NCBI GenBank assembly: GCA_938015445.1
Contig: CALLPE010000041.1
Coordinates: 90,260 to 154,259 of the forward strand
Origin: an uncultured Pirellulales bacterium
GTDB taxonomy: Bacteria; Planctomycetota; Planctomycetia; Pirellulales; Thermoguttaceae
Direction of reading: 5' to 3'
DNA: 64,000 nt
The notes beneath the pieces were generated by a model. The model saw only the letters and a list, made by a program, of their open reading frames with translations, was not told where the DNA came from and did not search any database. Positions within the stretch are counted from its first letter, which is position 1; each line of letters begins with the position of its first letter. Below are positions 61,346-64,000 of this stretch, in pieces. Both the position numbers and the translations under genes were made by a program.

Positions 61346-64000
61346 TTAACCCGCCACAGGAGCGTCGCCCAACTGCCCACCCGCCGTGCGGTGGACGTCC
61401 TGGAGCGACCCGCCATTGTCGCCGGCGGCATTCTGAACGTCGGCGCTCGTTGTTGGCCGTCCGCCGTCGTCGCACGCGGCAGCCTGAACATCATGAACAT
61501 CATCGGGCGCCGATGCTGGGTTTTCGGCCATCGCCGCCTTTGAAATATCGGGCGTCGCCACTGCTGGAGTTTCCGATGCGGAGTCGGCGGGCCTTTGTTG
61601 CTCAAGCTGATCCTGCGAACCGCCGGGCATGGATCGACTCGGCTGTTGCGGCTGCTTGCCCTCAGCGGACTGTTGCTGTTGCCTTTCGGCATAGAATTGC
61701 AGCAACTCGCCGAAGGTGCGCATCGGCTCTTTGCCGGCGCGCATGGCCTCGGTGATCCGAACCACAGGTTTGGGCTTCGGCTTGGGCTTATAACCGCTGC
61801 GCTCGGAACTGCGCCGCGGCGGCGGTTTTGTGTCGCGGTCGCGACTTCGCCCGCCTTGCCGGCCAGAAGGTTGCTTGCCCTCGGCCGGTGTAGCAGCGCT
61901 TCGCCCGACCGGCGCGCCACGCTGGAGATCGTTTTGCGAGCGGGCATCTTTGGCGGCCGGCTGCTGTTCATCGGCAACTGGCTGCCCGGTAGGCGTTGCC
62001 GGCGCCGCCTGGGCCGCGACACCCTGTTGGCCTACGCTGCGCGCCGGGGTCGACTTTGCGTCTGACTGTTTCCCCTCGGCAGGCTGCGCTTGCTGTGCTC
62101 GCCGCTGGCGCTCCGTGCCCGGCTTAACCATTGCCAGCGACACGCGGCGGCGTTCCTTGTCTACGTTCAGCACCCAAACGCGCACTACGTCGCCGACTAC
62201 CACCACTTCGTGCGGATCGCGCACAAACCGATCGGACAGATGGCTGACGTGCACCAAACCGCTGTCATGCATCCCGATGTCCACAAACGCGCCGAAGTCC
62301 ACCACGTTCGACACGGTGCCGCTCAGCTCCATGCCCGGCACAAGGTCTTCCAGCTTCATCGGGCCGTGCTTGAAGACTGGCTGCGGGAAATCTTCGCGCG
62401 GGTCTCGCCCCGGCCTGACAAGCTGCGACAGGATGTCCTCCAGCGTGTGTGCACCCACGCCCAATTGCCGGGCTAGCACCGCTCGGTCAACCGCCGCCGC
62501 ACGCTCGGCCAGTTGGGCTGCCCGATGCTTATCGTTCAAATCGCTGGCCGTGAACCCCAAATGGGCCAGGAGCTGAGCCGTGACTTCGTAGCTCTCTGGA
62601 TGGATCCATGTGGCATCCAGCGGATTGGTACCGCCGGTGATGCGCAGGAATCCGGCCGCTTGTACGAATGTGGCTTCGCCAATGCCCGGCACCTCGCGCA
62701 ATTGCTCCCTGCTTTGGAACGGTCCGTGTTCGCGGCGATACTCGTACAGGCGTCGGGCGGTCAATTGATTCAAGCCCGAAACGTACCGCAGCAGCGCCGG
62801 GCTGGCCGTGTTGGCGTCCACGCCGACGAAGTTGACGCACGAGGCCACCACTTCGTCGAGCGAGGCGCGTAGGTGCTTCGCCTTCACATCGTGCTGATAC
62901 ATCCCCACCCCGATGTTCGCCGGATCGATCTTCACCAGCTCACTGAGAGGGTCCAGCAGACGGCGGCCAATCGACACCGCACCCCGCACGCTAGCGTCGT
63001 ATTGCGGCAGCTCTTCGCGGCCCACCTGACTAGTGGAATAAGCGCTGGCGCCCGCCTCGTTGACAATTACGTAAGCGATGCCCCGCCCTTTCAGCTCGGC
63101 ATCAAGCAACCGGGCAACGAAATCCTCAGTATGCCGGCAAGCGGTGCCGTTACCGATGGCGATCAAAGTCAATTGGTGGCGGTCGATCAGATCGATCAAT
63201 TTTTCCTTGGCCTGCTGGCAGCGTTCGGCCTTTCCCACCAGATAAATCACCCCGTGTTCCAGCACGTTGCCAAACTGGTCCAAGGCCACAACCTTGCAGC
63301 CGCTCTTAAAGCCCGGATCGATCGCCAACACCCGGTGGTCGCGCACCGGTGGCTGAAGCAGCAGATTCCGCAAATTCTTAGCGAACACCTCGACCGCGTG
63401 CGCCTCGGCCTTGTCGGTCAGTTCGCGGCGCACTTCTCGCTCCAGGCTGGGCAAGATCAGCCGACTCAACGCGTCCCGAGCACAACCGCGCAGATAATCA
63501 GCATGGGGATGCTCCGGAGGAATCAGCATTTCCTCCAGCACTTGGTGCATTGCCGGAAGATCGTATTCCAGCTTGACCTTCAATATTCCCGCTCGCTCTC
63601 CCCGGTTTATCGCCAGCAAACGATGGGGAGGAATCTTGTGCATTTCCTCCTGGTAGTCGAAGTAATCGCGGAAGGCCTTGATTCGCCGCTCTTCCAGCCG
63701 CTTCTTCCTCAGCTCTTGTCTCTTGCTCAGCCGCTCTTGTTTCCTGCTCGGCCGCGCCGCTGCCACAGCCGTTTGCCGCGCCACAACAGGCGCCGCAACG
63801 GCAGGTTGACCGCTCCGCGGCGCCGCTGCGGCTGCTGGCTCGGGCCCAGTCTGCGGCTCAACAACCTGATCTGACTGCCAAGGACGGTCGGACCGGCCCT
63901 CCTGACTCGACTGACCCGGTCGATCGGCCTGCCCAGTCGTTGCGCCTGCTTGGTCGGACCGCAGCTCCTCGAAAAGAACCGGCGCCACCTCGACAGGCTT
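61346..64000 (-). CDS. tex: Tex-type transcription accessory protein, 5' end beyond window
   Basis: At least 884 codons are visible, reading off the right edge, so the N-terminal Tex helices are missing from view. Order seen: an Ala/Pro/Gln/Arg-rich stretch (about the first 80 visible residues), a basic coil (RKQERLSKRQELRKKRLEERR), KAFRDYFDYQEEMHKIPPHRLLAI, the YqgF-like RNase-H fold (VLAIDPGFKSGCKVVALD), helix-hairpin-helix (FQSREQLREVPGIGEATFVQAAGFLRI), an S1 domain (LSGTVSNVVDFGAFVDIGMHDSGLVHVSHLS), and about 220 residues of Lys/Gln/Arg/Pro-rich tail. Tex binds RNA and RNA polymerase complexes. Usual Tex ends soon after S1 (about 780 residues), so the tail and the inserted linker are extra. 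Confidence 0.9.
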   Translation of the reverse strand, partial: KPVEVAPVLFEELRSDQAGATTGQADRPGQSSQEGRSDRPWQSDQVVEPQTGPEPAAAAAPRSGQPAVAAPVVARQTAVAAARPSRKQERLSKRQELRKKRLEERRIKAFRDYFDYQEEMHKIPPHRLLAINRGERAGILKVKLEYDLPAMHQVLEEMLIPPEHPHADYLRGCARDALSRLILPSLEREVRRELTDKAEAHAVEVFAKNLRNLLLQPPVRDHRVLAIDPGFKSGCKVVALDQFGNVLEHGVIYLVGKAERCQQAKEKLIDLIDRHQLTLIAIGNGTACRHTEDFVARLLDAELKGRGIAYVIVNEAGASAYSTSQVGREELPQYDASVRGAVSIGRRLLDPLSELVKIDPANIGVGMYQHDVKAKHLRASLDEVVASCVNFVGVDANTASPALLRYVSGLNQLTARRLYEYRREHGPFQSREQLREVPGIGEATFVQAAGFLRITGGTNPLDATWIHPESYEVTAQLLAHLGFTASDLNDKHRAAQLAERAAAVDRAVLARQLGVGAHTLEDILSQLVRPGRDPREDFPQPVFKHGPMKLEDLVPGMELSGTVSNVVDFGAFVDIGMHDSGLVHVSHLSDRFVRDPHEVVVVGDVVRVWVLNVDKERRRVSLAMVKPGTERQRRAQQAQPAEGKQSDAKSTPARSVGQQGVAAQAAPATPTGQPVADEQQPAAKDARSQNDLQRGAPVGRSAATPAEGKQPSGRQGGRSRDRDTKPPPRRSSERSGYKPKPKPKPVVRITEAMRAGKEPMRTFGELLQFYAERQQQQSAEGKQPQQPSRSMPGGSQDQLEQQRPADSASETPAVATPDISKAAMAENPASAPDDVHDVQAAACDDGGRPTTSADVQNAAGDNGGSLQDVHRTAGGQLGDAPVAG

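Overview
The window is GC-rich bacterial chromosome, most likely from a member of the Planctomycetota (Pirellulales-like). This is an inference from gene content: a MoxR / DUF58 / BatA-VWA / VWA envelope cluster, a giant PQQ-propeller protein, an NPCBM-domain protein, a secreted prenyltransferase-fold protein, a DUF5107-TPR protein, Tat-exported Gfo/Idh/MocA and enolase-superfamily enzymes, and S1C proteases with long added domains. lpxA points to a lipid A outer membrane. I found 41 genes and no rRNA, tRNA, insertion sequence, phage gene or CRISPR array.

Region 1 (1-2510): a 575-base gene-free stretch, then a short SecA-like ATPase on the plus strand. Region 2 (28521 down to 2574, all minus strand): a run of 14 genes that looks like one long envelope operon. 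In order it encodes a 1704-residue secreted PQQ-propeller protein, a secreted prenyltransferase-fold protein, a MoxR AAA+ ATPase, a DUF58 protein, two membrane VWA proteins, a membrane protein with a coiled-coil tail, an exported Gly-Glu-Gly-Lys repeat protein, an exported helical protein, an NPCBM protein, three S1C (HtrA-type) proteins and a small membrane protein. Four or more junctions overlap or nearly touch, which suggests translational coupling. Only the first S1C protein keeps the His-Asp-Ser triad; the other two have lost all three residues, and the third also carries an alpha/beta-hydrolase-like domain whose nucleophile is replaced.

Region 3 (28522-29811): the largest gap, holding a pair of BlaI/MecI-like dyads, an 18-base palindrome and an 11-unit degenerate tandem array with a 21-23 base period, followed by an HU-family gene. 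Region 4 (30277-48896): mainly carbohydrate and small-molecule metabolism and surface sugars (two SMP-30 lactonases, a GH43-like propeller, DHDPS-like and epimerase-like proteins, LpxA, a PEP-hydrolase-like / Tm-1-like pair, a SpsF-like nucleotidyltransferase, DUF5107-TPR, HEAT, Gfo/Idh/MocA, and a lyase-like toroid protein). Region 5 (49131-64000): a small membrane-anchored protein, TrkH-TrkA potassium uptake, a YbhE-type lactonase, an M50 protease, an exported protein, NAD kinase, D-aminoacyl-tRNA deacylase, a sugar-phosphate-isomerase-like protein, an MBL-fold nuclease-like protein, an enolase-superfamily enzyme and a Tex protein cut by the window end.

The most unusual signals are (a) the triplet of S1C paralogues with two pseudoproteases and a doubly dead fusion, and (b) a recurrent class of short phased tandem arrays found only between genes (periods about 18, 21-24, 30 and 47 bases, mostly near whole helical turns) at 2917-3010, 15134-15174, 28920-29158, 33684-33773, 35027-35156, 38577-38776 and 49017-49087. 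All family names come from reading motifs by eye; no database search was run.
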